Shown one piece after another: positions 22,752 through 34,920 of a stretch of 64,000 nucleotides of DNA (positions are counted from its first letter, which is position 1; every line of letters starts with the position of its first letter). The stretch comes from Sipunculus nudus (taxonomy: Eukaryota > Annelida > Sipuncula > Golfingiida > Sipunculidae), in assembly GCA_026874595.1 (NCBI GenBank), contig CM049307.1, positions 57,786,870 to 57,850,869 on the forward strand. Direction: 5' to 3'. The translations under genes were made by a program, and so were the position numbers. The notes under the pieces are model-generated. The model saw only the letters and a program-made list of their open reading frames with translations. It ran no database searches and was not told the DNA's origin.

Positions 22752-24579
22752 CTGAGATATGAATTTTGAAATGAAATCCGTATCAATGTATATTTCAACC
22801 TTTTTTTCAGTTTTTGATCCGTTTAAAAATTTAGGTTGAATCAAATACTATAGTAATTCAGATGCATATTTAGGACAGCCTATGTGAGATTTTTCTTTGC
22901 GAACCTGTGCCCGATAATTCAACTTAAATGGGTTTGTTTAGGTCTAATTACCTGAATACAAATGTTCAGATAAGTTATATTTTAATCGGACACGAACACT
23001 TTGAGGTTGATATACCTTTACCTAACACTGACTTAAGAAGGCATGCGTCTTGTGATATATAAAACTTAGAGAATAAAAAATAAAACTATAGGCCTCACCT
23101 GAGAAATTTTCGATTATTTTGTCGATATGTTCTTGTTCTGATTTTGTTTCAATGCTGACGAGCTTTCCTCCAGTATGCTTGCAGCTTTCCCTGGCCAAGT
23201 CCCAGCTTCTGAGTAGAGTGTGTATATTATAACAAGACCCTATAATACGCCCAGAGGTTTCACTTTCCTCTCTGAAGAACTTGCCGAAACTCCTGGGGCA
23301 AGAAATTTCAGCCCTACCTGTAAGAAAATTTATCTTAACCATATTTAGATCAAAGCTTCTGTCAAACAAATATTACACATATGGAAATATTGTACAAAGA
23401 AATAAAGCCGATATTTTGCTGGATTTTCACGTAAAGGTACTGCAAAGTAGCAAGAAAAAATGTTTTGTTTATTCCCAAGTAGCAAGAAAAAAATGTTTTG
23501 TTTATTCCCTTTTGTCCAATTTGCTATTATATATATTTATATTTATTTTTATATATATATCAAATTGCATACCACAAATTTTGCCCCGCAGCCCGTATTC
23601 TCCTTCCAAATCCTGTGACGGACCCTGACCAGTGCCATGCTCACTACCTTGATCCACACGGTCGACAACGTCTTTTGCCGCACCGTCCACACCACCTCGA
23701 TTCACATTCTGAGAACCAGCTTTGACCATATCATCGGCATTACCTTGATCCACTCGATCGAAATAACCTTGAGCAAGATCATCGGCACCACCTTGATCCA
23801 CACTTCGGAAACCACCTGTGACCACCTCATCAGCATCAGATTGTGTCACAACGTCGGCACCAACTTGATCCACATGATCAACACCATTTATTTCGACCCC
23901 ATTGGCAGCACTTCCTTTCACATTCCCGGTCCCAAGTTGGACAACACCTTGTTCCATATTCTGGTCGTCACTCCTTGCTGTCGTTCGGATCATCTCCAAC
24001 CGTATTATTTTATTCTCCGTTTTCTTTTCCTTGCAGAAATCATAACATTTTATTTCATTAATTGTTCCTACGTTTCCTGTAAACGAGTCTGCCGTCCTGT
24101 GCTGCTCAATGGCGGAGATGACAAGATTGCTTTTTAGGCAAACTGAAATAATGGAACAAAACACCAATCAAATCTTCGTAAAAACCTCTACCTTTAAATC
24201 TTAAATTCTTCTGTTATTCCATCTAATTAGGCGTGAAAGGTAATTAAATTTCGGTCTATAAATAGCAGTTTGTAAGACAGGCGTAACCACGGGACTTTCA
24301 GCAGAGCACTTTCTCACATTTATTATTTAGATGGATAATATAAAAATAAAAGTTACAGAAAGGAAACGACATTGTTAATCCACACTTTTTGAGTATTTCT
24401 GTTTTTATTATTACTTTGAAAATAAATTGTGTGACTACTTGAATTAAACATTTATAACTGTTAGCGTAAAAAAATTAGCTTATTGCTGTTAGCGTACCTA
24501 TTGCCACAATTATTATACAGCGAACAGTATTCACAGTAATTCTCATTGCTTCACAGCTACCTTTTCAATGCCCTTGAAT
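22522..24579 (-). CDS. C-type-lectin-like secreted protein L2 (intact)
   Basis: Four coding exons on the minus strand: 24546-24498 (within 24579-24498), 24142-23573, 23317-23099 and 22751-22522. They sum to 1068 bp, giving 355 aa plus stop with all phases consistent. Domains in order: signal peptide MRITVNTVRCIIIVAIV; a conserved KCYDFCKEKK segment at residues ~45-60; a ~130-residue Asp/Gln/Gly-rich linker with ~16-residue repeats such as VDQGGADDLAQG and VDQGNADDMVKAG; and a C-type-lectin-like domain at residues ~208-355. The domain has SCP, GSCYNIH, SWDLARESC, GGKLVSIETKSEQEHI, YIWTSGR, TYSNW, RQWY and SLCEIEVRCE. The C2-C3 cysteine pair and the calcium/sugar motifs (EPN/QPD, WND) are missing, so ligand binding is probably not classical calcium-dependent sugar recognition. 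The protein is predicted secreted, with an acidic, probably disordered stalk. Role unknown; matrix, mucus or defence use would be speculation. Confidence 0.8.
23099..23317 (-). CDS. L2 exon 4: N-terminal half of lectin-like domain
   Basis: 219 bp between acceptor TTCTTACAG and donor CTCAG/GTGAGG. It reads RAEISCPRSFGKFFREESE, then GSCYNIHTLLRSW, ARESC and GGKLVSIETKSEQEHIDK. The two early cysteines mark the long form of the C-type-lectin-like fold. Confidence 0.85.
23573..24142 (-). CDS. L2 exon 3: conserved Cys segment and acidic repeat linker
   Basis: 570 bp after acceptor CCATTATTTCAG. It starts CLKSNLVISAIEQHR, then KCYDFCKEKK, then a basic stretch and the VDQGGADD-type repeats, and it ends GLRGKIC. 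The donor is G/GTATGC at 23572, with an in-phase alternative three bases earlier (T/GTGGTA). It is about 150 bp shorter than the L1 linker, so the repeat region differs in length between copies. Confidence 0.75.
24498..24579 (-). CDS. L2 exon 2: start codon and signal peptide
   Basis: Acceptor CTTTATAG at 24580. The 5' UTR shares AAGGTAGCTGTGAAGC with L1. ATG at 24546-24544. The exon ends at donor ATAG/GTACGC, the same donor as in L1. Confidence 0.75.
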
Positions 24580-24758
24580 CTATAAAGAGATAAAAAAAGA
24601 AATAGGAATATGCATTAAAAAACATGTTCAGAACAGAATATTTAAGCATTTATTTATGTCAGATTTTGCCAACGGTATATTTAGAGACCCACATAATATG
24701 AATCTTTCATATTTTGGGGTCAGTTAAGAAATATCAAGGGAGTCCTAGTGTTGCTTAC

Positions 24759-24800
24759 GGTATCTTTTTACGAGACAGTCTCTGTCTTGTCACTGGGATC
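24759..24800 (-). other. Predicted 5' UTR exon 1 of L2
   Basis: Donor ACC/GTAAGCAACAC lies about 65 bp downstream of the TATA-like motif, as in L1. The exon start is inferred. Confidence 0.4.
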
Positions 24801-24821
24801 TAGACTTTGGATCGAGAATGC

Positions 24822-24834
24822 AAGCTTATATTAG
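24822..24834 (-). promoter_or_regulatory. TATA-like element of L2
   Basis: Minus strand reads CTAATATAAGCTTGCA. The nine-base core AATATAAGC is identical to the one upstream of L1. Confidence 0.35.
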
Positions 24835-25489
24835 AAAATAATCAATATCCTTTATTCTAATGGGTTTAAACATTCTGGACAGTAAATGCATCATCTCTAA
24901 GGCGGCTACTGACATTAAAAGGAATAGAACCAGACACACTGAATGCCTGGCTGCAAGTTGTCACTCATGTAATGTATACTAATTAAAAATAAGTCTTCAG
25001 GCATCACAGCGAAAAAGGGCCTTTTTAAATGTTGATTATTATAAAGGGCAACCTATCTAACTGTCTATTTATTCATCTAACAATCCATCTTACAATATGT
25101 ATATATAGTATCATAATAATTATTATTATTATCATTATTATTAAACAAGGTTTTTCAGAGGTCATTTGTGACTGTAGTCGTTATTACATGACTGTCTTTT
25201 CTATTCATGTTAGTATATATGTATGGGGATTTATAAAAACGCCCCGATATATAGGGGTTTATCATTTTATAAATACTGTAAGTAAGTTGCTGGATGTTTG
25301 TGTGTATGAAGATGTACATAATTTTAAAATGTCCGTAAAATTTCATTGGTCCAGGAATTTATCACCCTGATTTATTGCATGAATAAATGTGCATAGCAAA
25401 ATTTGCTTTATCCAGTACTTGGTAATGGATGATGTCCTGCGGTCGGTGTCCTCAAGAGTCATCTGGCTACAGGACATTGGGTACTGGTG

Positions 25490-25765
25490 TGTATGGCCGT
25501 TTGCTCCGGGGTGACTAACTATTCTGGAATCTACGATCTGGGATAGGGTAATTAAACTTTTTGAAAGAACCTTTTTTTTCAGTTGATCGACAACCAGTGG
25601 CTGGCAGGCCAAGGACTGCAAGAGATGAGACAAACAAGAAGTATACACTGAAGAGAACATTCATCCTCAAGAGGACGATCCAGGTAAACGTGTCAAGAGG
25701 AAAATTGCCAGTAACTTGGGAATAAGTCAAACATCAGTGCAAAGCTTGACAAAAACATAAGTCTT
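25490..25765 (+). pseudogene. Tc1/mariner-type transposase fragment, frameshifted
   Basis: Pieces in several frames read DRVIKLFERT (25531-25560), DRQPVAGRPRTARDETN (about 25577-25627), ENIHPQEDDPGK (about 25652-25690) and KRKIASNLGISQTSV (about 25690-25742). Together they give the order expected of the N-terminal helix-turn-helix half of Tc1/mariner or IS630-like transposases: G-R-P-R-T linker, E-N-I, then I-A-x-x-L-G-I-S-x-T-S-V. No DDE catalytic half follows. It is a dead fragment. Confidence 0.55.
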
Positions 25766-25819
25766 TAAATGACAAACTATAATAGAAACACTTAATGACA
25801 AACCCTTACTTATAAGGCC

Positions 25820-25880
25820 ATCACACCTGTACCCAATGATCTGTATCACACCTGTACCCAATGATCTGTGTGATCTGTAT
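25820..25880. repeat. Short tandem duplication
   Basis: TCACACCTGTACCCAATGAT occurs twice in tandem (about 25824 and 25848), followed by a third partial copy of GATCTGT. Confidence 0.7.
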
Positions 25881-26239
25881 TTGACTCAAAGCATAACAAG
25901 AACCTGGATTGGGTTCAGATTTCTCCTCCTGTACGAGCATATGGTTGAAATCGATTGGACAGGTTCTATCTGTGAAATATGCAATGCATTTAAGTATAGT
26001 GATCAATATACTAGTATGCATTTTAGTAAATTTGCCAAAGGTCCAGAGTTCAGAAAGAAACATAAATCATCATACAATATAAATTAATCCAGAGTAACAT
26101 CTCACGTTAGAGCATATGGCATTATACAACCTTCAAATGTATTCACTCATCACTAATAATAACATCCTATGCGACACTCTGTTGACTATTATTTTCATCA
26201 TCCTTAAAACCAATATTCATACTATGCCCTAGCCTTTCA

Positions 26240-26491
26240 CTACCTTGCGACACACGTCAAACCTCTACACGATTTGCGCCACATGGGTTCACAAACATGT
26301 GCACTATTTTGTTTCACACAGCCGGGAACATCTTGTATTGCACGCTGGGTAACATCAAGGCCGCCACAATGTTGAACACCAATTTTTCCCAAACTTTGGA
26401 CATCACGGCTGTCTACAATCGTATCTACACTCCTGGCTACGACTGGGATGCTCTCCAACAATAATATTTTCTTCACTAATAAGTTCCTCAC
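26240..26491 (-). pseudogene. Relic of a lectin-gene linker exon
   Basis: The minus-strand reading PVVARSVDTIVDSRDVQSLG lines up with the ARS segment at the start of the L1/L2 linkers. In DNA, CTCCTGGCTACGAC...CTCTCCAAC matches CTCCTTGCTGTCGT...TCTCCAAC of L2 (plus sense). The acidic repeats are not preserved. It probably derives from an additional gene copy between L2 and the 28.1-kb relic. Confidence 0.45.
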
Positions 26492-27730
26492 GCGGATTTC
26501 TAAGGGATATGTCGATCAATGCGGACCCCAGGTACCATCCCCCCCCCCCCCCGTTTGCTTCCCCCTAGCGGGACTTCTTTCATTGCCACTTAGGAACACT
26601 TATTGATTTGAATAAGCACTGACGCCCGTCTCTTTCTACCAAGTTTCTATTAGTCGACAAGCCTCTGATACGTTTCTTTAATTCGAGCGGTGGGTGATTG
26701 GTTCGACCCGGAATAACGTTCCTGGAACAAGCAAAACCACTCGTGAAGCATTGGTTCTACGCTGCATTCTTCCAAGAATTCCTTTCACCTAGACGCTGCT
26801 TGCCTTAGCGCAGGGTTCGAACAATGTTAAGAATGTTTATACCAATGAGAGAGGTGTATCATATAATAATATAATACATTTAAATTTGTAATCCGACAAA
26901 TCACACTCACTGGTATGAAAAATGTTGTCCCTCTTCCATTCGCCTGGTTGTAAAAGATGCCATAACAAAGGTTTCGCAGAAGGAGTTGAAGAGCGATTAA
27001 TACAGCGTTTGTAATGATTTACATGGATAGTCATATAAGGACGGTTATGGTTTATATTTTACTTTATTACTTTGCACTATATTACTATAACTATTACATT
27101 TGAACATTATTATATTTTTATTACATATATTGTTTCCCTATCAATATATCATAGCAGTTACCTTCCTTTTAAGCATATACAGATATTACAATTTTATGTA
27201 CCTATTGCAAACATGAAGATTAAGCCTATTGTATTTAAATGGCATGGTGTAATCTCTTATTTGACCTGGTATTTGAAAAGAACTAAAACAAACACATCAA
27301 GCATATCCTAGTGAAGAACATATATATTTTGGCTCGGAATTATTTTTTAAAGTTTGTATAAGCGGCAATTCCTCGATGACTTTAGTTATAAGACATTTAT
27401 CTTTTCACTGATGTTGAAATGTCAAAGGAATGCTGAAGAGCTTGCTGTCTTTGATTCGTAAAACATCAACCGTTGTCTTCTGTGTTATGTTGTCGATTTA
27501 GACAGCAGAGTTAAAAAAGAGCATATATTAGAAAATATCAATAATCTGAACACTGAGGTGGCTGGAAAAACACATCCGTACCTTTTTTGATGTGATATGC
27601 ACGGGAGCTGTTGACACACATCGTTTTGTAGCCAGACAGGCTTCCGGCTACGAAGTTACTCTCTGCTATAAAGAAAGTACGCAGTTATTTTTTTCTTTTT
27701 TCTTCAAATTGTCGTTTTAATTCCTAGAAG
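26480..27730. repeat. Duplicated block, copy 2
   Basis: Diverged duplicate of 17.48-18.72 kb in the same orientation. It contains the second copy of the unrecognised open segments (about 27582-27668 and 27397-27490) and a poly-C run near 26539. Confidence 0.7.
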
Positions 27731-28070
27731 ATGAATACGTGGTAGATAACCGTTTTATATTTTTTTCTGTTCTCCTAATCTTTGGCTTTACAGTGTTTAT
27801 TAAATTAATTAACAATCAGTTTTAGTAAAATATTTACCATAAGACGATATTCCTCGCGATCCATAATTTATTTTTATTTTTAATCAAATTTACTTCTCGA
27901 GCATTTACATTCATAGCTGACTTTTATTAAGTCACAGTTGCCCCATTCCTTGAAGTGTGCACTTATAAATATATTACCTGCAAATAAGAATACGAAGATT
28001 TAATTATGAAAAAATCGCTTTTAAAGCTTTGACAGGTGAATCATTGTTTTCACGGACGTGGTCTACAGAT

Positions 28071-28175
28071 TTAGATTTTTCCAATAACAAATAATTGCAT
28101 CATCCCAATACGTAAGTATACATGAATAGTGTAACAGGATCCTATAATGCTTCCAAAAATAACCTCCTTTACTAA
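28071..28175 (-). pseudogene. Relic of first lectin-like exon
   Basis: The minus strand reads GSIIGSCYTIHVYLRIG, against GRIIGSCYNIHTLLRSW in L2. A one-base shift restores YWDDA (SWDLA in L2). The first half of the exon and the conserved LVSIETKS part are missing. A sister remnant lies at 19795-19870. Confidence 0.6.
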
Positions 28176-29196
28176 GAAGAAACTGTAAGAAGCTTTGTTA
28201 AATATTGTAATAATCTCCTTATATATGTGTGACAAATATCCACATAATTGTTTGACTCCATCTTGCACAAAATAGCCATGTTATGGAGGGCCTCCAGCCT
28301 TGATGATGAGTGACAAATTGCGTTCAGTCTTTCTACACAATCATTGTTGGAAAAAGGTGGCGTTGAGATATCCCCTTTGAAAAACAGTTTGAAATATCTC
28401 TGGATGTATGGAGAAATAATAAAAATGAACCCCATAGAACGTACTATCCATCATGCCTGACAGGCCAAGATAAGGAATGTGCATATCCGATGCGTGGCCA
28501 CAAAGGAATCAAGGAAGAAAAGGCCAGTGCGACCCCAGTTAATAAAATATAGATAGCATAGGATTTGCCATGTTTGTAACGAGCATTGCTTATGTAATGC
28601 CACGAAAGATATCCAATAAAGAATTGCTAAATGAAAGATGAAGCAAAAGGGATTCATACTTTGGGTCATCCTGTTACTTTTGATTTGTCAGTGTTCTCCA
28701 ATCAGCGAATAGAAATCAAACTCAAATAATTAGGAATATATTGGAAATAATTTTTTTAGATCTTTATTTCAACGAAAACTATTGGATAGCTTAATTTTTG
28801 CCATAATTTCTTATTCCGGGAATCACTGATGATATTTTTCTGGATTTAATATATCAGTTCTCTGACTGATATATTACAAAAACAACGTTCTTAGAACGAA
28901 TGCGTTGAGAAAAAAATACCTTTTCTATCATTCTTTCATGTACATTTGAACTGCTGTCATTATACCTTTTTCCCCAGTCAAATCCAATCCTTATCATGCT
29001 TCATTGAAGGTATATATACGTTAAAGGGTTAATTGACTAAGTGAAAGTAAGCATATATAAAAAAATAGCAACGTCCTTGATAAAGATGAGTCAGGAAAAA
29101 AGTTTTTCTTGTGCCATGTACACTTGAACTGCTGATTTAAAGCCTTTTAGCCAGTCAGACTAAATGCCTGTCTTGCTTCGCTTTATGTAAATTTAA

Positions 29197-29246
<50 letters not shown>

Positions 29247-32197
29247 AAATTGAAATAAGGTTTGATTTTGTAAAATCACCTATTTAATGCGTTCTCCTTG
29301 CATATGTCACTAAGGAAAAGGCTTTCAAAATGATAGCTGATATTCTTGCTGTGGCTAGAACTATAATGCCGGGCTATTTATTTTGGTTTAGTTTTTCATA
29401 TATTTCATGTACTTAGGTGTAGCAAAATATTATTTTGACAGATCTTTATTTATCAAATATTTTTGTGAGGTTACTAATACATCTAAGAAACATCCATATA
29501 TTTATTTACTGCGGCAAATCTATATAAAAAGGATTTTTCGTAAACAATTTTAAAAATTTATTGTTTTAGAGATCCTTTAGAAACCATTTTGATTGTAAGA
29601 TTCACATAAGCCGGTTATCATAAGTAATATATTGCCCAGATCAATACAAAGGGATATGTAGACTCAAAAAACGTTCGTTGCTTTTGTAAAATTAAGATAT
29701 TTTGTTTCCTTTCTGATATGATTAGTGTATCATAGATATATATCATATAATAATCTATTGTATTAATTATAATTTATAATATCTTATACGTTCATAATAT
29801 AATTATCGGCTGCTGGCAGATTTTGTTTTTAAGTTAACTTGACAATTCAAAGTCTGAGAATCAGAATATCATTTACATCTGTTTATCAAAAATATAAAAA
29901 TTAAAGACAGATATTTCTACGTAGTTTACTACATCAGTTTTCTACTTCTAGAGTATCTCTTCATATGTTTAACTATCTCACAGAAACAAATAGAAAGTAA
30001 TATGTAGATTATATTCCTCTGATGTGTTTTATCAGCATGTACTACCATAGAACAATCATATATGTTTATTTATTACTCTCTATATCAACTTGAACAGCTG
30101 TAAGTCAAATATACATATTACTTTCACTATTCTTTCTCCATAATCTAAAAGATAACGAAATATTTTGTATGTCAGTATTCAAACTTATACTTGTTTTAAG
30201 TATATTCTAGAATGTCTTTGTCACCGTGTTCACGAAAAGAAACAAAAAGTCCTTATTGGCACAAGGTGATGGTGATTTTAATACCATTACGAGGCCTCAT
30301 CATTTGAATGGTGAAGAAATCTTTAGAAACCGAGAACAAGCACAAAAACATATTTTTACTTTCGAAGGAATCATATGTTTTCTATATTTGTGTACATAAA
30401 GGGTCTATATCCCCCATGCATGCAGTTTTAATCAGCGATGAAAATAAATGATCTCTCCAATCCAATTCGATCAGAGGCGTTCCATTGAAGAGGATGCAAC
30501 AATATATGAACCTCGTGACGGTGTTACTGAAATATTCCTTTATGTAATGTTTATGATAAGAACTTTTGGCAGATAAGTCATAATGCCTCTAAAATGTATA
30601 AATATAATCACTTTCGCATACAATTATGTTTTACATCAGATAAACTATACGTGACCATTGAGTTTTACAGGAGTAAAACGCAGCACTTTATTTCTTTACT
30701 TATGACGTCAAATTAGGGATGCCAGACACGGCCATATATGAATATATTTTACAACATTTATAAGTAAAAAAATGTGGTTATCCATATAACATGTATTGAC
30801 ATCTCTCCCGACAATCCTTTGTCACTTGACAAGAGTCTTCTCGACCAGTGATTACCTGGTCCAAGTAAAGGTTTGCACACCACATATAAAGTGTCCCATG
30901 GTCAACGGTAGCAAACAACATTGTCTGACGGACGGACGGCCTGACAGCTTAAATAACTGGCTTAGCTGACCAAAGTCTGTATATTGTCTTGGTAAGCATA
31001 CGTAGATCATACTGTTATGAAAGTAAGAAAAATAGTACTATGACATGGCCGAGGCAGTACCATGTATCAGTTACAGCATCAACACATAATCGTTCTTTGA
31101 GTTTTTTCTTGTCGTCGCCTGGTATACGCTGCCTTCAATCTATATCAAAGATATATTGGATTTCTCGAGACGTCATTCATTCGTCAAATCTTCATAAACT
31201 AATCCATGTGACTTCCCAACAAAGAGGTGAAGTCACTGACTGACGCATAAAAACGTCTGATACCTCATACTGAATTCTTCAGATACGAAAAAAAAGGTTT
31301 GTCTCATATAATGAAACATATCTCGTAGAGCGTGGTTTATTTAAATATCCTTGGGGACTAGGGCATTGTTCGATTAAACGATCGTTCGTTCAAACTATCT
31401 TTCAGAATATAGCCGACTACAAAACATAAATAAAAGTTGCAACCATCAATCACGGAACATAAATCGTTTACTAAAGCCATTGTTTCCTATTAAAAGTACT
31501 CTATCTGTTATTTCAATATTTCCCGTGTAGGGTTTTGCTTGAGCTGGTTATTAATCACTCCGACCTCGGTTGCCAAAAAGGAGGCGAGCTGTCGATTCAC
31601 ACTTATAGCCTGCAGTGATATACAGCTACGGAAGCTGTCCTGGGAGTGTTTTCGTGTCCAATCGCCGCACACTCATCTAACCTTGACAAGGTTATAATTC
31701 CCAGTGTCTCCAGCCCGCTGTCATGGGCTCCAATTTTGCGCCCACACTTAAAGCCAGATGTCACAGGTCGCATGACGAATTTATAGGTATATCTCGCTAG
31801 TATATAAGAAAACTCAAGAATGGAAATCGATTTCTACTCAATATTTGTACCCATGCAGAGCCACCTTCACTTGAGAAAAGTATTGGTCGATTGCATTCAC
31901 ATAAAGATTTGTCGGCCAGGTGCACCCGGATCGGTTCTAATCTGCATCCTCTAATTAGCTAAAGGGAGTGGGTCGTTCGAAAAGCTAGACAGGCCCAGTA
32001 ACTTGAAGGTATACAAAGAATGAAATCCAAGTTGCTATCACAATATACATAGACCGATCCACACTAAAAATTCTTTTGTAGTTGGTTGGACTGCATCTAG
32101 TCTTATAAGCTTTACACTTCTTTGGTGAGATTCTGTTTTAAATTAATGATAAATGTCACATACATCAGGCATATTTTAATAACACACTAATCATCTA

Positions 32198-32263
<66 letters not shown>

Positions 32264-32514
32264 CCACAAACAGCCCATCTAGGTTTGAAATTATCATTCT
32301 TTATATTTTTAAGGTCAGATCAACGCATATATATATAAACGACTCTCAGAAATTGGGGAGGGTAAGTGTCTTAAAAGTTCTGTTGAGAACACTCAAAAAT
32401 AATTATATGTGCAATATTTTTTAAATCATTTATAGATTAGATGCACCGTTTATATGTATGAAAATATTTCAAAATGTCATAGGGGAACGAATAAAGAAGT
32501 CAGTGTTTTTTTTT
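28176..32514. other. AT-rich gene-poor stretch
   Basis: No exon recognised. It holds a diverged ~178-bp tandem duplication (CATGTACATTTGAACTGCTG near 28938 and CATGTACACTTGAACTGCTG near 29116) and (AT)n runs at about 29200-29242 and 32200-32257. The open frame at 30989-31243 has no recognisable content. Confidence 0.45.
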
Positions 32515-33260
32515 TGTTAACAAATAATTATAATTTATGCTTAAAACAATCCTGACATTAAAATGCGCAAAATCAATACAAATACACAGTAAAACAATAA
32601 AAATGTACAGTACCAGAGTGTCTGGATCCTAGGCTTTTCTGGATACCACCACTGTCACAGCTCAACAAGTCCTTGAAAACATATAGTCAAGATGAACAGT
32701 TCACGTAAATCTTCTCAGAGAATAATAGTCCAATTCAATCCCGAAATCAATCTGTTCTAATCCAAAAGTGAAGTTCTGGTAATAGTCCCAAAGGCAAACT
32801 GAATAAAATCTGTTACAAAGTTCGAAGAATATCTATAAGTGCTGCAATTATCGGAAAGGTCCACAAACTGACTCACACTCTTCCGTGTCCGCTGGAATAT
32901 TTCTCTCTCCTTCTCTCTCGGCTCTAAACACAGCCCCTTATTTATAACTTTTTATCCGAAAGTACTAGAAATGGATAATCCCAAAGAACAATACACACGT
33001 AACAGGAACAGACGTGAACCATCTAGAACAAAGAACGCTGTGTTTCTACACTTCAGACCCCACACGCGGGCCGGCCGGCTCGCGCGTCTCCCATTGCAAT
33101 GGACTTTGCTTGCCTAATAGACACATGCAACACTCCTGCGCACAATAAACCAGGGCCTGCCTTACACAAATCAGAATGCAAACAGCGCACAATAAAAGAG
33201 ACACACGTAACAATTGAGAAAAACAGAATATCCAAAAACAAAATTTTAGACTTCTTCACA
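32515..33260 (-). repeat. Possible solo LTR
   Basis: Read on the minus strand, the segment runs from TGTGAAGAAG to TTGTTAACA. It carries a good TATA box (TATAAATA) followed within ~20-30 bp by GGGCTGTGTTTAGAGCC and a purine-rich leader, which is a typical LTR promoter layout. It has no gag or pol beside it. No clear 5-bp target duplication is seen at these exact ends, so the boundaries and the LTR identity are tentative. Confidence 0.4.
32939..32946 (-). promoter_or_regulatory. TATA box in the putative LTR
   Basis: TATAAATA on the minus strand within GTTATAAATAAGGGGC. It is the best TATA match seen in a promoter-like context in the window. Confidence 0.4.
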
Positions 33261-33289
33261 CAATCTCTGAGAGGGTAAGTTTTCTACCT

Positions 33290-34045
33290 GGTTTAACATT
33301 CTGCGACCTTTGGGACGAAAGTATGATTTGAGCGCCCTGAATGTCATATGAGCTGAAACCGTATCTGTTAGGTTTAGAATCTCAAAACGCTACACAGGGA
33401 ATTTCTAGGCAAATCTCCTTGGAAACATTAAATTGGGCCATGGTGATCTATATTCAGCGACCTACAGGCCGAAGACATGCATGATTTAGAACGAACAGAC
33501 AGGGCACTGGTTTTATCCGTTGGGCTTAGAATCGTCTTATGTAATATTAATGGAGGTCCTGGGTAAATGTCCGTGGAAACATGAAATTAGCTATAGGGAA
33601 ACGATCACCTATATTCTGTGAGATAGACAAAAGACATGATTTGAGCATTTTGGTACAAATGTTAGCAGTTGGACGTAGAAACTTCTGTTTTAATTAAGAT
33701 CCAGGGAGAGCCCTGTTAAGTCTTCTTAGAAACCCTAATTAAGGTCACTGTGACCCATATTCTGTAAGCATATAGCACCCTATAAGCTAGATGTGTGCAA
33801 ATCGTAGCAATCTACATAGAACTTAGCATCTGGGGAGTTCTTGGTAAAATCTTCTTGTAAACCATAAATAAGGTCACTGTATCATATTTTCTAAGGCCTA
33901 TGGGCAAAACGCCTGATTCTGAGCACTCTGGAAGTCATTCAATCTTTAACAAATATATATCATAACATTAATATAATAAGAATTAATACATGCATCACCT
34001 ATTTGTCAAATTCAGCTAAGCGTCATGGCCAATGGGCCAGTTGAT
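33290..34045 (+). mobile_element. Second, divergent tandem-repeat element related to 9.2-12.65 kb
   Basis: Four ~145-bp units start near 33369, 33518, 33669 and 33810. Each has a TAGAATCT-like start, a GGAAACATNAAATTAG-like middle and an ATATTCTGTAAG-like end. They match the first half of the 337-bp unit. The right edge CAGCTAAGCGTCATGGCC (about 34013) matches the end of the first element at 12.63 kb. Confidence 0.6.
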
Positions 34046-34868
34046 TATTATTATTATTATTTGGATACAATATGTGTGGAAATGTGCATACTTATAAGGA
34101 AAAATACAAAATTCGATTCAATTCAATGTATGGTGCATGTAATCTACACAAAAGTAGTCATTTTTCACTACCTTTAAGATTTCTTATTAACAAATCAAAG
34201 CAAGAAAACAAATAAGAAACAAGCCTCATCTGCCACCAAAAAAAAATAGACACTGGAGCGGCGAATACGCTGAACATCAGTTGATTTGTTGGCGCACTTT
34301 CTGTTCGAGGCATAGTCCACAGCCTAACTAGCTCAGGTACGAGCCCTAGCAAGTCTTTTCCCATGCCAATGTCATATTCACTCGAGCGTGGTTATTGCAA
34401 GACATTGCATATTACTTATACGCAGTTATATACAAGCCGGTCATCGCTGATGTCGCGCCCGTTATGACATCGACTTGGCATGGAGTAACATCAGCTTGGA
34501 AACATCGATGCATATCGGGGTAACATCTGGATATTTTTTAACATTTTCAAAAATGTTAAGTGTCGGGGTCACTCCGGAACATATCGTTGTTTCATCGGCT
34601 TGGCATCGGGAATACATCAGAACAGCCTACTGGGACACATTGCGGTAAGCCAGTAAGCCAGGTGATGTGTAAGCCAGTCTTAAAGCGGGAAAGTCACTGT
34701 TAATATGAGCTGGTAGGTTAACAAAAACATCAGAACTAAAAGTACCCAGAAACACCACCCAAAGGCAACCGCTCAAGACAATATAAATGATAGAACAACC
34801 TGCAAACACTTAAACACAGAATAAATACGTAAACTAAAAATATATCTTAACAAGCGCACTCGGACAAG
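34046..34868. other. Non-coding stretch
   Basis: Contains a short ATT run near 34046. Around 34445-34625 are loosely repeated ACATCG/TAACATC phrases. No gene is recognised. Confidence 0.4.
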
Positions 34869-34920
34869 TACGGAAGCGTATTGCTGCCACCTGGTAAAAG
34901 AAAAATAAATTATTTATCTC

